Assembly: GCA_947685225.1 (NCBI GenBank)
Contig: CANTUV010000004.1
Coordinates: 10,509,001 to 10,573,000, forward strand
Length of the DNA stretch: 64,000 nt
Direction: 5' to 3'
Source: Garcia nutans
Lineage: Eukaryota > Streptophyta > Magnoliopsida > Malpighiales > Euphorbiaceae
Under the pieces are notes generated by a model. That model saw only the letters and a program-made list of their open reading frames with translations, was not told the origin of the DNA and searched no databases. How positions within the stretch are numbered: position 1 is the first letter of the stretch; the number at the start of each line of letters is the position of its first letter. Made by a program: the position numbers and the translations under genes. This document shows positions 9,535 to 20,684 of the stretch, one piece after another.

Positions 9535-10690
9535 TATTTTTGGTGAGCAAGTGATTGAGTCATTGCTAGATACTTCATCTCTGGCGTAGGTTGGATTATT
9601 GTAAGCTTTTCAACTCTCATAATCCAGGGCTGTGAGCCAGAGAGAATCAATGATATGAGATGCAAATGTTTGCATGTATGCATGTATGCACAAACCATTA
9701 ACAAACAAGGATAACTAGGACGTTCCTTCCAACCTTATAACATCCACACATGAATGGTGAGTCTCTTTTCCTAGGTATATGGCTAACAAAATACCAACAT
9801 GGGGTATCTTGTCTTCGAATATTTCCCTCGAACATTTCAACCAATAGTTATATTTTCAAAAATGGAAATCCATTCATAGTAATTCCCATTAATTAGGTTT
9901 TAATCCATTCAACCAACTATAGTAACTTTTATGCTATATTGGATTAAAACTAAATTAAGAGGTTTATTATAGATAGATTTCTCACTTGAAAAGAGTAACT
10001 AATGGTTCATGCCAAAAAGAAGCCCATGATTAATTATTCTTAGTATAAACTAGGCTCACAATTGATTTTTGGTATTTCTTAATTGACCTAAATAATTTGC
10101 AAGCTCTTTGTAAGAAAATTTTGGATAAAAGTAATTTTATTTCTAAGCCCATTATAAAATATTTTAGAAAAAATGGATTTTGGGCTTAGTATTCGGGCCA
10201 TGAGCAAAAGAATTTTTAGAAAAGTCTTATGTCCAAAGACCATCTTGAAAAGTTTTGAAATTAGCTTTGGTCTTTTGGACTTTAAAGAAAATTTTATTTT
10301 GAGCTTACAATATACTTAGGTCATATTAGAAAAAGAACAAACCAAATAAGCCTTGATTTAAGCCAAGATAAATTAACCATAGTCAAACAACATGCATTTG
10401 GGGTAAAATCCTAAGGAAAGTAACTAGGCCAATTACATGAGCTTTAGTCTTTGGGTAAAAAGGCTTAGGTTCCCATAGCAAGTATATACCAAATGGTATG
10501 AGGTTATGAGTGGTTATGACATGCTCGATCTCCATACCTTGAGTGAAAGTATGGTATCCCTTATATAACATAACACGGGTAACACGGACGTCCTAACTCA
10601 CGCACACAATGCAATATAATATGATGCAATAGATAATATCATTATAAGAAAGAATAGAATAATAGAAAGACCAACGGAATCAACTTCTCT
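9535..10690 (-). other. Tm0 5' leader between primer site and gag
   Basis: Mostly non-coding sequence, shared at high similarity with the leaders of Tm1, Tm2, T2 and T4. It contains a short conserved frame (10383-10571). The rest holds multiple stops in all frames and repeats such as ATGCATG near 9675. Confidence 0.75.
10383..10571 (-). CDS. Short conserved frame in Tm0 leader, 62 codons, unknown function
   Basis: The product (MLYKGYHTFTQGMEIEHVIT..., with LLWEPKPFYPKTKAHVIGLV in the middle) recurs in the leaders of Tm1, T2 and T4, and with one stop in Tm2. I do not recognise a domain. Tm0 has an ATG at the start; other copies have GTG there, but four of five keep an internal ATG at MEIEH. 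Ogre elements are known to carry an extra frame before gag, but this one is far shorter. It may be coding or merely conserved RNA. Confidence 0.35.
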   Translation of the reverse strand: MLYKGYHTFTQGMEIEHVITTHNLIPFGIYLLWEPKPFYPKTKAHVIGLVTFLRILPQMHVV

Positions 10691-10710
10691 TATCCCCAGT
10701 GGAGTCGCCA
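10691..10710 (-). promoter_or_regulatory. Tm0 primer binding site (tRNA-Arg type)
   Basis: On the minus strand this reads TGGCGACTCCACTGGGGATA, one base after the LTR end. From memory it matches the 3' end of plant tRNA-Arg with one mismatch, the primer typical of Ogre/Tat elements. Confidence 0.8.
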
Positions 10711-10711
10711 C

Positions 10712-12559
10712 TGTGAGCGGGGATTTTCGCCCCCACTCCTGGTGGAATGGTTCTTTCGACTTCGGCACTGTTTAGACTCAGGGCCTTAGAGAACACGGAC
10801 CTAGTCCGGAGAAAATGGAGTCGCCACCCGGACGGGTCGAGAAAAAAGAAAGGGGTGGATGATTCGATTCCTAAGGAATCCCCAACCCCCTAATGGGTTT
10901 GGAAAGTTGGGTACGTGTGTGGAATGTGAGAAATGGCCCAACACCCCCACAACGCCCGGTTCATTGGAACTGGCCTCCTTTATAGGTCTTAATATTATAA
11001 AATTCTTAAATATAACAACATTATCCATATTACACACAATAATTAAAATAAAACATCGATATATTGAAAATCAAAACAATGTCCAAGAAAAACAAATAAA
11101 TGGACAACCATCTGAAGATGGAAACATGCCCTTACATCCATGTCTAAATAGGACACCCACCGAAAGGTACAAACATGTCCTTTACATTGGTTCTAAAATA
11201 GAAAAACAATTTAAATTACATGATATTTAACTAATGAGGTACCCACCAAGTGGAAACATACCTCTTACAACATTTGGAAATCTAAATAAATCGATAAAAG
11301 TAAATAACCATTCATCATAAATAAATCATTCATCAAAGGTATTAAATATCAATAGAAAGTAAACATCCATCGATGATAAATTAAATAAACCAAGCATTGA
11401 ACTTAAATAAATTAATGCATATAAAATAAATCAAAGCATAATCAAATATAAAATTGAATAAGGCAAATAAAGATTCAAATTAGGGCTACTTTTTCTATTT
11501 AAGATTCTTTATTCCATGTGTTTAGGGTTTTGGAATTTTATGGGTTTAAGCTACTGTGATTTTAAGAGAATTAAAATGATTTAAAGTTTTGTGATTCAAT
11601 AAGTTGGTAAAATTCTTTGATTAACCAAATTATGGTTTGTGATGTAAAATCATGAAATTAGAGTTTGGGCTCTTCAAAATATTTAGATTATGACTATTTG
11701 CTACTGAATTATGTTTTTCTACGCTTACTGTGTAAAATTATAACATTTATGTTTATATGGCTTTTAAAGTGTTAAAGGATTAGAGTTTAGAAAAAATTAG
11801 GGTTTAAAATTTTAAGGGGGGTAGGGCTCATTGTTTTAGGTTTTGGAGTTGAATTAGGGTTTTAGGATTTTTTTATTTAGGGTTTCGGGGAATGAATTAA
11901 TTTTTAGAATTTGGAAAAAAAATTGATAACTTTATGAAGTTTTATGAAAATGATTTAAAGCTTATAGAATCAAAAAAGAAGATTTTAGGGCTTTTGGAAA
12001 GGAACAGAACTCAATCTAGAGTTTTGAAAATTTAGAAAGCAAATTAGGGTTTTAATGTTTTGCAGAAACAAAACTAACAACTTTGAACTTTTTGGAAAAC
12101 AAAGCAACGAATTAAGGTTTTTAAACTTTAGAAAAAGTGAATTGAGGTTCTAGGGTTTTTGAATTAAAAGAAAAAATGGGATGATTTAGCTACTGTGAAG
12201 AATAAAATTTAGACAATTGATGCATACCTCCATTTGTTGGTTCCACCAAAAATTTCTTCTTGGATGAACAAAATCAAAGATAAGCTTTGCTGCCTTTGAA
12301 TTCCTTGAACTGTTTGTTTCTCTCAAAAAAAAGAAATCAGGTTGATTTACTGCCTTTCCTACTTTGTTTCGGATCCAATTTTTCATCAATTTCTCCTCCA
12401 ATTTCTTCCCCCTTTTTTTGTTGTTTAAGTCCTTATTTATAGAAATTTTATATGACTAATTCTAGTTATTCACGGCATATAACATTCATTTTAGGACCAT
12501 CTCTACTTGCTCAATACTTCATCTATGAATTTTTTCAGATATCTGCCACGACATCATTC
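10712..12559 (-). repeat. Tm0 5' LTR, U3 end truncated
   Basis: The LTR ends (minus strand) in CCGCTCACA at 10712 next to the primer site. It shares the telobox-rich middle and the triple hairpin with all other family T LTRs. About 0.4 kb of the U3 start is missing against the Tm1 LTR, lost at the junction with A3. Confidence 0.85.
11102..11262 (-). other. Triple hairpin in Tm0 LTR
   Basis: Three related hairpins at about 11238-11262, 11151-11180 and 11102-11130 (minus strand). Each has an outer stem, a 5-base TGTTT bulge, an inner stem and a small loop. One copy has a base change in the outer stem. Confidence 0.7.
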
Positions 12560-13601
12560 TGCTAGGAAACTATTATATTGTTAATATATGAGAATGGTGC
12601 AATGATTTGTATTAAATGCATTTTATGAATTATATGTTGAGGATTCAAAATATATGAACAATGTAAGTTTTGATGTGCACTCAACTGATGAAACGAGAAG
12701 CCATTGATGTTGGCTATGATGATGTAAATGAAATATTGAGGCATTGTACCTAGATGATTATGAGAAAATGAGAATGGAATTGATAAAAAAAATAATAAAA
12801 GAATTGTGTGCCTAGTATGTTATTCAATTTTCAGAGTTTTGTTATTGGTGGCATGCCTAAAAGTAACAATCCCTTGAAGCTAGGTTGGGCTAGGTCCTTG
12901 AGGCCAGGTTGGGATATTACATATGAGATGTTTCTCATTGTGATAATGATTCGCCTACGGGCTTGATAAATGTGATTATTGAACCAAAACAGTGAGTCTA
13001 AAATTTGAATGGCATATTAGTTTCATTTGGGCCAATACTTTTCTTTGCTTAAATGTGAATCGTGAATGATGAAACAATTGAATAATATGATGAAATGCAA
13101 TGTTATGAAATATGATATCCTTGTGTATTGTTTATAATGTTTGAAAGTTTGACATTGGCATTACATTTGAAGTATATTGTTATCATGGTTTGTACCACTA
13201 AGCTATTGGCTTAGCGCGATTGTGATTTATAGCGCAGGTGACAAGGTAGATCCGATTGAACATGAATGTTCAGCTAGACCATGTTGAGTCTAGGCTTGTG
13301 ATCCTTTGTGAAGTGTTGATTATTGGACTTCAAGATCAGAGACGAATTGCCAAGCATGTATAAACTCTATTTTTTTGCAAATATAGAATTTGATGTATAC
13401 ATATGTATATTCTGCTACATTTTTTGCTGCTTAATAAACAAATATTTTATCTGTTATGTTCTATAAAATGAGTTAACTATTTTAAGTTTTCTCATAAGAA
13501 ATGTTTGTTTAAAATAGCCTATGACATTCTTGTATCTGGTATACGTATATTACATAAGTGGGTGAAAGTGATGTACGTATATTGGGTATAGGGCTGTTAC
13601 A
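12560..13601 (+). repeat. A3 5' LTR (short form)
   Basis: It starts TGCTAGG and ends TGTTACA. It aligns to the 3' LTR at 17072-18152 with many substitutions and several indels, so the element is old. The double hairpin is at 13198-13235. Confidence 0.75.
13198..13235 (+). other. Double hairpin in A3 5' LTR, partly decayed
   Basis: CTAAGCT pairs with GGCTTAG through one G-T wobble. GCGCGAT faces ATAGCGC with one mismatch. Confidence 0.6.
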
Positions 13602-13608
13602 ATTGTTT

Positions 13609-13620
13609 TGGTATCAGAGC
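13609..13620 (+). promoter_or_regulatory. A3 primer binding site (initiator tRNA-Met type)
   Basis: TGGTATCAGAGC starts seven bases after the LTR end, exactly as in A1. Confidence 0.9.
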
Positions 13621-13772
13621 CCAGGTTTGAGGTTCTCAACCTAGGTAAATTATAAGGAAAAGAAAATTTAGATTTTTAAAATATGATTTTTGAATAAGAT
13701 ACATGCATTCGCACCGGCAATTTTTGATCTTTGATGAGATAATTTCTGCTATGTTTGCAGATATAGGTAGTG

Positions 13773-16700
13773 ATGGCGTCTCAGTCACGTTAGTCCATAG
13801 AGGGTAGTGCTGAGAGTGTAGCTCCTGAAGAGGGTAGAGATGGAACTAGGGTTGAGATAGCTGGAGAGGCACCTGTTCCTGTGCTAGAGAGACTAGCTGC
13901 TGATGAGATTCCGCCAGTTTGGTTACAGCATATGATAAAATTGTTGAGGCAGGCTCCAGTGCAGCAGCCGCCACCGCAACCACAAGCACAAGTACCGGTG
14001 AGGCAGTATGATAAATTGAGAAAGTATGGAGCAGAGGACTTCTTTGGTATTATAGATCCTACAGTAGCTGAGCAGTGGTTGGATAGAGTTCAAAGGGTAT
14101 TCATTCAGCTGCAGGCTACTTCTAAAGAGAAATTTGATTATGCTAGATCCCTTCTGCAGAGAGATGCTTATGATTGGTGGAAGACGGTTCCACATGCGAT
14201 GGATGATCCACCGACCTTGACTTATGGTGATTTTTTGTGGGAGTTTGAGCAAAAATATACTCCTAGGGAGTATAAGGATGCAAAGAAAATGGAGTTTCTG
14301 AATTTGAGACAGGATAACTGGACGGTGACAGAGTATGAGATAGAGTTTATCCGGTTGAGTCATTATGCCGGTGGGATTATTTCAAATGAGATAGACCGGT
14401 GTAGGAGATTTGAGGAGGGGTTGAGACCCTCTATTATGTGTACTGTTGCTGGTTCTCTGTACAAAGATTTTTGTCAATTGGTTACAGCAGCTAGAAGTGT
14501 TGAGAGAGTACAGGGTATTGCAGCAGCTGCTACTGAAGAGGAGACTAGAGATAGGAGACCCCAGTTTGAGGCAGGGGCTTCATCTATGAAGAGAGGTAGA
14601 GGAGGCTATTTTTCGAGGGTCGGTAGGAGCTAGAGACAATATGGTAGGTCAGTTCAGTATCAGAGGCAGAGACCGAGACCTACAATTTCTATAGCTAGTG
14701 CTCCGACTCCAGTGGTTCATAGGTCTATTCCACCTACATGTGTTCATTGTCGTAGGGCACATGGTGGTGCTTGCTGGAAGAGGGGTGGACCAGGGGTATG
14801 TTTTAGATGTGGGTCACTGGATCATTTCATCAAAGATTGCCCTGAGCTACCGAAAGATAGACAAACTGATACTGCAGCTTCTTGACCCAGTGTCAACAGA
14901 GGAGGTCGAGGGGGTAGAGGTTTCAGTAGAGGTGGCCAACCTGGGATTAGTCAGAGAGGAGGCTCTACATCCGGAGGCAATAGGCCAGATGAGGCTGGGC
15001 CATCTCAGCGAGTGTATGTGATGCAGAGGCAGTCGGATGCTTCAAAAGTCATTGCTGGTACATTTTCTTTATTTGGCATTTTCGTTCTTGCTTTAATTGA
15101 TTCAGGATCTATGCATTCATACATAAGTTCATCCATCTTTCCTGTATCTGATTGCATTCAGAGTCCTTAGAATTTGATGTCTTGGTGACAAATCCTTTAG
15201 GGCATAGTGTGGTAGTTAGCAAGGTGCACCGAGATAATTTAGTTCTGGTGCAGGATGAAGAGTTCTTGGGTGATTTGATTGAAATGCCTTTTGAGGAGTA
15301 TGATTTGATCTTAGGTATGGATTGGTTGTCTAAGCATAGAGCTATGGTAGACAGTCAAAAGAAGTGTGTTACCCTGAGAACCAGTGATGGTAGAAGTGTG
15401 ATGGTATCTAGTGAGTAGAGACAACTTGCATCCTTGTTTGTTTCAACTGTTGCAGCTAGGAGGTTGATTCGGAAAGGGTGTGATGCTTATCTTGCGCATG
15501 TTGTGGATACCAGGGTAGTGGGTTCTCAATTTGATAGTATACCCACAATTGCTGAATTCCCAGATGTGTTTCCTGAGGAGTTGCCAGGGATGCCCCCTAA
15601 GAGAGAGGTTGAGTTTGGTATCGATTTGTTGCCTGGTACCACTCCCATCTCTATTACTCCCTATCGAATGTCACCTGCCGAGTTGAGAGAATTAAAGGTG
15701 CAATTGCAAGATTTATTGGATAAAGGGTTTATTCACCCTAGTGTGTCTCCATGCGGAGTGCCTGTTTTGTTTGTAAAGAAGAAGGATGGTACTTTGAGAT
15801 TGTGCATCGATTGTAGACAGTTGACTAAAGTGACCATCAAGAATAAGTATCCTTTGCCTAGGATAGATGATCTCTTTGATCAGTTGAAGGGAGCAGTAGT
15901 ATTTTCTAAAATTGATCTGAGATTAGGGTACCATCAATTGAGAATCAGAGCTGAAGTTGTATCTAAGACAACTTTCTGCACAAGGTATGGGCATTATGAG
16001 TTTTTGGTGATGCCTTTTGGGTTAACGAATGCACCAGCAGCTTTTATGGATTTGATGAATAGGGTGTTTAGACCCTATCTAGATCAGTTTGTAGTGGTTT
16101 TTATCGATGATATTTTGGTGTATTCGCATAATAAGGAGGATCATGGTAAGCACTTGTAGATTGTATTGCAGACCTTGAGGGAGAAGCAGTTGTATGCTAA
16201 GATGTCTAAGTGTGACTTTTGGCTTGATCAAGTAACTTTTCTTGATCATGTGGTTTCAGCAGATGGTATAAGAGTTGATCCGAGTAAAGTCAAGGCCATT
16301 TTTAATTGTAGTCCACCAAAGACAGTGACTGAAGTTAGAAGTTTTCTGGGTTTGGAAGTCTATTATCGATGGTTTGTGAAAGGTTTTTCTTTTGATAGCT
16401 ACTCCACTCACCAAATTACTTCGGAAGGGAGTTAGATTTGTGTGGAGAGATCAGTGTCAAGCAAGCTTTGAGCAGTTGAAAGCAATATTGACTTAAGCTC
16501 CTGTTGTTACCTTGCCTGTGGAAGGTAAACCATATGTGATTTACAGTGATGCTTCACATAATGGTTTAGGTTGTGTTTTGATGCAGGAGGGTAGAGTCAT
16601 TGCTTATGCTTCTCGGCAGTTGAAGTCGCATGACCTTAATTATCCGACACATGATTTGGAGTTTGCAGCCATAGTTTTGCATTGAAGATTTGGCGACATT

Positions 16701-17071
16701 ATCTTTATGGGGAGAAGTGTTTCATCTATACATTTCACAAGAGTTTGAAATACAAGGGTGTTTAGAGAGAGTTGAATCTTTGACAGAGACGGTGGTTGGA
16801 ATTGATTAAAGACTATGATTGCTTGATTGATTGTCACCCTGCTAAGGCAAATGTTGTTGCTGATGCTTTGAGTCGAAAGTCTTTGGCAGGTTTGACTGCA
16901 TATTCACTCTCATTGCTTGTTGAGTTGAGAGTGTTGCATGCTAGTTTTGAATCATGTGATGATGGTGCTTTGTTGGCTCAATTGCAATTTAGACCAATAT
17001 TGTTGGATCATATTAGAGAGTCTCAATTGGCAGATGATAGAATTCAGAAGATTGTTTCGGGTTGGAAAATG
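13773..17071 (+). pseudogene. A3 gag-pol pseudogene (gag to RNase H)
   Basis: This is colinear with A1 gag-pol but heavily damaged. The ATG at 13773 is followed by a TAG seven codons in. Further stops lie near 14631, 14883, 15416 and 16157. Frame changes occur near 15150, 16395 and 16680. Still recognisable are the gag core (13980-14500), the zinc knuckle (CFRCG near 14800), protease (LIDSGS near 15095), reverse transcriptase with FIDD near 16102, and RNase H with YSDAS and VVADALSRK. Homology to A1 continues to about the start of the RNase H-integrase linker, where the 3' LTR begins. Confidence 0.88.
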
Positions 17072-18152
17072 TGTTAGGTTACCTATTATATTGTTGAGGA
17101 TGATTTGTATTATGTGCATTATGTGAATTATATGTTGAGGATTCAAAATATATGAACAATGTAAGTTGTGATGTGCACTCAAATGATGAAATGAGAAGCC
17201 ATTGATGTTGGCTATAATGATGTAAATGAAATATTGAGGCATTGTGCCTAGATGGTTATGAGAAAATGAGAATGGAATTGATAATAAAATAATAAAAGAA
17301 TTGTGTGCCTAGTATGTTATTCAATTTTCAGAGTTTTGTTATTGGTAGCATGCCTAAAAGTAACAATCCCTTGAAGCTAGGTTGGGCTTGGTCATTGAAG
17401 CCAGGTTGGGTCGATGCTATGCTCCCCTTGAACCTTGGTTAGGCCTAGTCCTTGAAGCCTAGTTGGGATGTTACATATGAGATGTTTCTCATTGTGATAA
17501 TGATTTGCCTACGAGCTTGATAAATGTGATTATTGAACCAAAACAGTAACTCTGAAATTTGAATGGCATATTAGTTTCTTTTGGGCCTATGTTTGTTTTT
17601 GCTTAAATGTGAATCATGAATGATGAAACAATTGAATAATATAATGAAATTTAATGTTATGAAATATGATATCCTTGTGTATTGATTATAATGTTTGAAA
17701 GTTTAACATTGGCATTACATTTGAAGCATATTGTTATCATGGTTTGTACCACTAAGCCATTGGCTTAGCGCGATTGTGATTTATCGCGCACGTGATAGGG
17801 TAGATCCAATTGAACTGGAAAGTTCAGCTAGACCGAGTTGAGTCTAGGCTTGTGATCCCTTGTGATGTTTTGATTATTGGACTTCAAGTCAGAGATGAAC
17901 TGCCAATCATGTATAAACTCTATATTTTTGCAAATATTGAATTTGATGTATACATATGTATATTTCACTACATTTTCTGCTGCTTAATAAACAAATGTTT
18001 TAACTGTTATGTTCTATAATATAAGTTAACTGTTTTAAGTTTTCTTATAAGAAATGTTTGTTTAAAATAGACTGTGACATTCTTGTATCCTGTATACGTA
18101 TATTACATAAGTGGGTGAAAGTGATGTACGTATATTGGTTATAAGGGTGTTA
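17072..18152 (+). repeat. A3 3' LTR (short form)
   Basis: It begins TGTTAGG after the purine-rich GGTTGGAAAATG and ends TGTTACA. Its first 50 or so bases resemble the pol sequence that would follow RNase H in A1. It contains tandem CCTTGAAGC..GGTTGGG repeats (about 17368-17470) and the double hairpin. Confidence 0.78.
17752..17789 (+). other. Double hairpin in A3 3' LTR
   Basis: CTAAGCC, loop ATT, GGCTTAG; then GCGCGAT, 8-base loop, ATCGCGC. Both stems are perfect, unlike in the partner LTR. Confidence 0.75.
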
Positions 18153-19060
18153 CAGTCTTGATCATTTTGGACAAAATTTGCTTAATTGACTTATTTGTTG
18201 CTTCTACTGCACCATTAGCCTTTGGTCTATAAGGAGAGGGCCGGTGATGATGGATTTGGTACTTCGAGAATAAGTACTTAACTGCTCCTTAAAACTATAC
18301 CCCATTGTCTGATATTACATTGTGCGGGACCCCATACCTGCAGATGGGGTTCTTTTCAATAAATCTAGCCATTTGACTTGCCCCCAATTTGTTTTAAGGA
18401 TTCAGCTTCGACCCATTTTGAAAAATAATCTACCGCTACTATAATAAAACGGTGACCGTTTGAGGATGTCGGATGTATCTCTCCTATAATATCGATCCCC
18501 CAAGTGGTAAAGGGCTAGGGTGACGACATAGAATGCAATTCTTTAGGAGGCATGTGATTCAAATTACCATACATCTGACATTGTTGGCACTTCTTTACAA
18601 ACTCAATACAATCTCTCTCCATGGTCAAGCAGTAGTAACCTTATCGAATTATCTTTTTAACTAGGGCTAAACCACTCATGTGTAGACCGCAACTTCCTGC
18701 GTGTATTTTTGACATGATATGCTTTACTTCAGGCTTCCTCAAGCATCTTAAGTGCACCCCGTCAGGCCATCTTCAATATAACTCTCCATGGAAGGTGATG
18801 CATTGTAAGGACCACCACCTTATGGCTCTTTATTCTTTCTTTGTTGTCCCCAACGGGTATTCCCTTTCCTCCAAACACCATCTTATTGTATCATACTATG
18901 CATCATGATCTGTATCAGCTTCCATGATTGTCTCATATTCATAGTAAGGAGTTGATGAGCTGGTCAAAACCAGAGGCTTGAGTAATAAGTTGACAGGATT
19001 TTTCCATACTGAAGCCAATGTGGCTAGGACATCAACCATCTGGTTTTCGTCTCTTTTTTT
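18153..19060 (-). pseudogene. Tat/Ogre-like RNase H end and integrase remnant
   Basis: The minus-strand translation shows the end of an RNase H domain (DENQMVDVLATLASVW). It then shows an integrase zinc-domain part (CIEFVKKCQQCQ) and the core block WPFTTWGIDIIGEIHPTSSNG followed by FSKWVEAES, and ends near a KQIKQILSKMIK-like segment. Several stops and frame changes interrupt it. Integrase normally joins element DNA to the host. It is cut by A3 on the left and joined to Tm1 spacer on the right. The best explanation is that it belongs to the pol of Tm2, left after Tm1 inserted and a deletion removed what lay between. Confidence 0.75.
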
Positions 19061-19922
19061 TCTTCTTTTTTTTCTTTCTTTTGTTTTTTTTTTTGTTCTA
19101 ACTCTAAAAGAGTTGTCTTGTTTGGACTAACTTGGGCTTCCAATAATGGATGAGTGGAGTAACATAAATCTTCTTTAATAGGGATAAATCATTTGTTACT
19201 CTGATGTTGATGTTGTCTTGATATATTGGAGATATTAAGGGAACATCAATTACCCTTATGGTATTGAGAACTTCAACCACTATTATGGTCTTGAGAACTT
19301 CAACTATATTCATGGTATTCATTTCTTTCTTTGATCTTCTTGCCTCTTCATCTTAGTGATCATAAGACTTGTCAAAAGTATCACAACAGCTCAGGGTAAG
19401 TTGTTAGGGTTATATTCCAATTAAAAGAAAGCTAAAATTTTATGAAGGCTAAAAGGGACAAATAGGGATTGATATTTAATAGGGTGGATACTAGTTTTGG
19501 CTCATCAAACAATGCCTAGATCACTTCTCTCTTAAATAAGCAGAGTTCAATTTCGCCTCGAAAGTTTGTCAAAGCATGTTCTAAGACTGACTAGGACCTA
19601 GACAAAGGTAATTATGCAGGAGCCCTCTCTAAGTAAGCATACACAACTCAATGCTATAGAGCAATTCCCTTATCTAGTAAAGTCATTCAAGTCATGATGC
19701 CTAGACACATTAATTTATGAACATCAAGCTAGATTCCTCATCGGTTGGGCACCAAAATGAACAAAGACCAACAAAATTTTTGATAAAAGTAATTTATTTA
19801 AACAACTTTAAATTTGAAAAACAAGATTGTTCCAATTAAAGAAAGTAAAATTGAAAAGCAACATTCAAGCTAAGGAAAGTTTGTTGAATTGGAGTCAAAG
19901 ATACTCCATTCACTTAGACATA
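19061..19922 (-). other. Tm1 spacer start (after gag)
   Basis: Matches T2 about 45474-46320 in reverse orientation. It ends in a purine tract on the minus strand (plus strand 19057-19095 is T-rich). It contains the conserved short frame at 19104-19322. Confidence 0.75.
19104..19322 (-). CDS. Conserved short frame in spacer, Tm1 copy, 72 codons
   Basis: Same product as the frames at 34997-35200 and 46089-46298. The N-terminal half is a nine-codon repeat around VEVLKTIRV. The C-terminal half, from LISPIY to TRQLF, is nearly unchanged between copies. Against T1 it has a 6-base in-frame insertion, and most substitutions in the C-terminal half are silent. No known domain is recognised and no pol homology is seen. 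Confidence 0.45.
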   Translation of the reverse strand: MNTMNIVEVLKTIIVVEVLNTIRVIDVPLISPIYQDNINIRVTNDLSLLKKIYVTPLIHYWKPKLVQTRQLF

Positions 19923-20684
19923 TCAAGGGCAAGGATCCATAGTTAATCCAAACTTGTTTAGTAGTACATCATCTTTAGCAGCTTCTTTATCCATATCACG
20001 ATGAGATGGCAAGATAAAACTCTTCATGAGGGTTGCAAGCGGTGGCGCCCTTCCAATTTTAGGCAGAGGCTTATTCTTAGTGTTGGGCTTATCAGGCTCA
20101 GGTAGCTCACAACTGTCAATTAAATCTTGGATCTCATGCGTTAATCAAGTACATCTATCAGTCTCATGTCCTTGAGTCTGATGAATTTCACAAAAGGCTT
20201 TAGTATTAAATTTTGGGGGTAAAGGATTCGGCAAAGGTCGAGGGGCCAATGGTTGTAATAGCCCCTTCTTTTGTAGCTTGTTGAAGACCCAAGACAAAGG
20301 CTTCCCTAGATTTGAAAATTTACGCTTCTTTGCTGGTTCAGTTGCTGCATTTTCCTCAACACCTCATCTTTTCTTTTGATTTTGTTCATTGGGGTAGTAG
20401 CCGCTCTTATTACCCTAGTTAGACAGCATATGGTTCGGCTGACCTTGTAGAATAGAGATTGATCCCTCATTTCTCATTCGATCTCTATTAGTGAATATGT
20501 TCTCCATGGAGGCTGCCTTTCCCTTCCTTCTTATGTCAATGGGAGATGTCTCATTAGCATTGTTGATGATCTCTAGAATTTGAATCAACTGGGTCCTCAT
20601 AATTTCAACCAATTGATCTCGTAGCTCGGCCATCCTAGCTTTGACAACTTCATCGACTATGCCCCTTAGCTGGTTTGCATCCAT
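19923..20684 (-). pseudogene. Tm1 gag remnant lacking the capsid core
   Basis: ATG at 20684 (MDANQLRGIVDEVV), clearly homologous to the Gag N-terminus of Tm0, Tm2 and T2. The next recognisable part is the C-terminal region near 20300 (LGKPLSWVFNKLQKKGLL) and the zinc-binding stretch (HETDRC near 20160). The central core present in Tm0 (HLHVKQYITAMQ to DLLQA) is missing. Stops occur near 20415, 20365 and 20145. Confidence 0.75.

Larger units (their letters stand above)
8656..12559 (-). mobile_element. Tm0: Tat/Ogre-like element, 5' part
   Basis: On the minus strand the order is truncated 5' LTR (12559 to 10712), Arg-type primer site, about 1.15 kb leader, then the first 293 codons of gag. The gag is broken at 8655 by LTR fragment A2, and the rest of the element would lie before the window. 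The U3 end of the LTR is lost at the join with A3 (12560). Confidence 0.85.
12560..18152 (+). mobile_element. A3: decayed family A deletion derivative with short LTRs
   Basis: LTR (1042 bp), initiator-Met primer site, gag-pol up to the end of RNase H, then LTR (1081 bp). Integrase and the chromodomain are absent. Both LTRs lack the first roughly 1.3 kb of normal family A LTRs and both begin with TG(T/C)TAGG. The flanks do not match (CATTC on the left, GTCTT on the right) and belong to different contexts (Tm0 U3; an integrase remnant), so recombination or deletion followed insertion. Confidence 0.8.
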
